Source of the DNA: Dehalococcoidales bacterium
GTDB taxonomy: Bacteria > Chloroflexota > Dehalococcoidia > Dehalococcoidales > UBA5760
Assembly: GCA_016931015.1 (NCBI GenBank)
Contig: JAFGFP010000070.1
Coordinates: forward strand, 1-5,573
DNA: 5,573 bases
Direction: 5' to 3'
The notes beneath the pieces are model-generated. The model did no database searches and was not told where the DNA came from. It saw only the letters and a program-made list of their open reading frames with translations. The position numbers and the translations under genes were made by a program. Shown piece after piece: positions 5,128-5,573 of the stretch (its first letter is position 1; every line of letters begins with the position of its first letter).

Positions 5128-5204
5128 TGGTGGGCCAACCTGGGCTCGAACCAGGGACCTCAGTCTTATCAGGACTGCGCTCTAACCAGCTGAGCTATTG
5201 GCCC
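5128..5204 (-). tRNA. tRNA-Ile(GAU) with encoded CCA
   Basis: The minus strand folds as a full cloverleaf: acceptor GGGCCAA/TTGGCCC, D stem GCTC/GAGC, anticodon stem CAGTC/GACTG with loop CTGATAA (anticodon GAT), T stem CCTGG/CCAGG with loop TTCGAGC, and discriminator A at 5131. The CCA tail is encoded at 5130-5128. The anticodon GAU reads AUC/AUU. It lies downstream of 16S on the same strand, the usual position of tRNA-Ile in an rRNA spacer, but here no 23S follows. Confidence 0.97.
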
Positions 5205-5215
5205 GCAAGCGCTTA

Positions 5216-5245
5216 ATTTTACTTCAGGAACTCGGCATAAATCAA
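5216..5245 (-). promoter_or_regulatory. Promoter candidate for tRNA-Ile
   Basis: On the minus strand TTGATT (5245-5240), an 18-bp spacer and TAAAAT (5221-5216) would start transcription near 5209, about 5 nt before the mature tRNA. This suggests that the tRNA can be transcribed separately from 16S. Confidence 0.45.
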
Positions 5246-5253
5246 GTTATGCC
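5234..5253. promoter_or_regulatory. Perfect 7-bp inverted repeat upstream of tRNA-Ile
   Basis: GGCATAA (5234-5240) and TTATGCC (5247-5253) flank a 6-bp centre and cover the -35 box of the tRNA promoter candidate. It may be a protein-binding site, or in read-through RNA from 16S a hairpin that guides processing. It lacks a T tract. Confidence 0.35.
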
Positions 5254-5315
5254 TGGGGAGGGTTGTTCCTTACCCCCGAATTATCTTTACCCGCCCGCCG
5301 CCCTTTAAAACAATC

Positions 5316-5382
5316 TCCCCCTTTGTAAAGGGGGATTAAGGGGGATTGAAATCCCTCTCAGTCTCCCTTTAGCAAAGGGAGA
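5316..5382. repeat. REP/MITE-like palindromic repeat in the 16S-tRNA spacer
   Basis: TCCCCCTTT (5316-5324) pairs with AAAGGGGGA (5327-5335), and GGGGGATT recurs at once (5340-5347). A second hairpin follows with TCTCCCTTT (5362-5370) and AAAGGGAGA (5374-5382). CCCCCTTT/AAAGGGGG elements of this kind are common dispersed intergenic repeats in environmental bacteria, which suggests a mobile or REP-like origin. Either hairpin would also form in spacer RNA. Confidence 0.55.
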
Positions 5383-5459
5383 GGCCGCCAATAAAAAAGC
5401 ACCTTAGCGACTGGATAGCGGAAGGAAGGGAGTACACTGACCATAGGTCAATGACCGAC

Positions 5460-5499
5460 CTAGGAGTTGGGGATTGAAGAAATCCCTAACACTCCCTAG
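5460..5499 (-). other. Long stem-loop directly after the 16S 3' end
   Basis: In the minus-strand RNA the bases just after the mature 16S end form an imperfect hairpin. The core GTTAGGGATT pairs with AATCCCCAAC (one mismatch) across loop TCTTC, and the outer CTAGGGA/TCCTAG arms close it with a bulge. Further TGACC/GGTCA palindromes follow at about 5437-5459. This is a candidate processing or protective element for the 16S 3' end. Confidence 0.45.
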
Positions 5500-5573
5500 A
5501 AAGGAGGTGATCCAGCCGCAGCTTCCGCTACGGCTACCTTGTTACGACTTCGTCCCAATCGCCGGCCCCACCC
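5500..5573 (-). rRNA. 16S ribosomal RNA, 3' end (partial)
   Basis: The minus strand reads through GAAGTCGTAACAAGGTAGCC and then the universal tail GGCTGGATCACCTCCTTT, which carries the anti-Shine-Dalgarno CCTCC. Only the last 74 bases are in the window. The mature end is taken at about 5500. The CGTAGCGGAAGCTGCGGCTGG segment of helix 45 is compatible with Chloroflexota, but it is short for classification. The gene is read toward tRNA-Ile. Confidence 0.98.

Noticed and set aside
5387..5440. Intrinsic terminator between 16S and tRNA-Ile, suggested by a six-T run on the minus strand (5392-5397)
   Set aside because: The bases before the T run form only a 4-bp CCTT/AAGG stem with a long loop, too weak to call.

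Overview
The window is a chromosomal segment that ends inside a 16S rRNA gene. It most likely comes from a member of the Chloroflexota (Dehalococcoidia-like). The reasons are the form of the 16S 3' end (minus strand, 5500-5573), the absence of 23S rRNA next to 16S, and moderately GC-rich genes with consensus-like -35/-10 promoters and AGGAGG-type ribosome sites that match the anti-SD visible in the 16S tail. The taxonomic call is an inference from about 74 rRNA bases and gene context.

Layout. 1-300 (minus) is the 5' part of an ABC-2/NatB-type permease. It overlaps by 8 nt the end of its NatA-type ATPase (293-1189, minus), which has a promoter and a possible operator at 1210-1248. Divergently, 1384-2403 (plus) encodes a membrane acetyltransferase of the HGSNAT/DUF5009-like group. 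The stretch 2404-3019 looks empty by long-ORF criteria but holds two small genes: a 46-aa plus-strand ORF (2623-2763) with promoter, leader, SD and terminator-like hairpin, and a 38-aa minus-strand ORF (2859-2975) made of LGY/LGF and FYA/FYG repeats, whose DNA shows a 9-bp period. Next is transaldolase (3020-4126, minus), whose start is best placed 20 codons inside the longest ORF. It has a near-consensus promoter at 4271-4299 and a 43-codon ORF filling its leader. Divergent from it, 4491-4622 and 4619-4867 (plus) form a two-gene unit joined by an ATGA overlap; the second protein is a zinc ribbon.

The right end holds, on the minus strand, 16S rRNA, a repeat-rich spacer, tRNA-Ile(GAU) with encoded CCA and its own plausible promoter, and then a frameshifted C-terminal remnant of an UlaG-like metallo-beta-lactamase-fold hydrolase (about 4935-5127) starting at the tRNA 3' end. 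No 23S follows, so the rRNA operon is split.

Functionally this is mostly housekeeping and accessory material: export, membrane acetylation, pentose phosphate metabolism and translation. The most unusual content is the set of overlooked small ORFs, the split rRNA locus and the tRNA-adjacent gene remnant. No defence system, CRISPR array or intact mobile element is visible.
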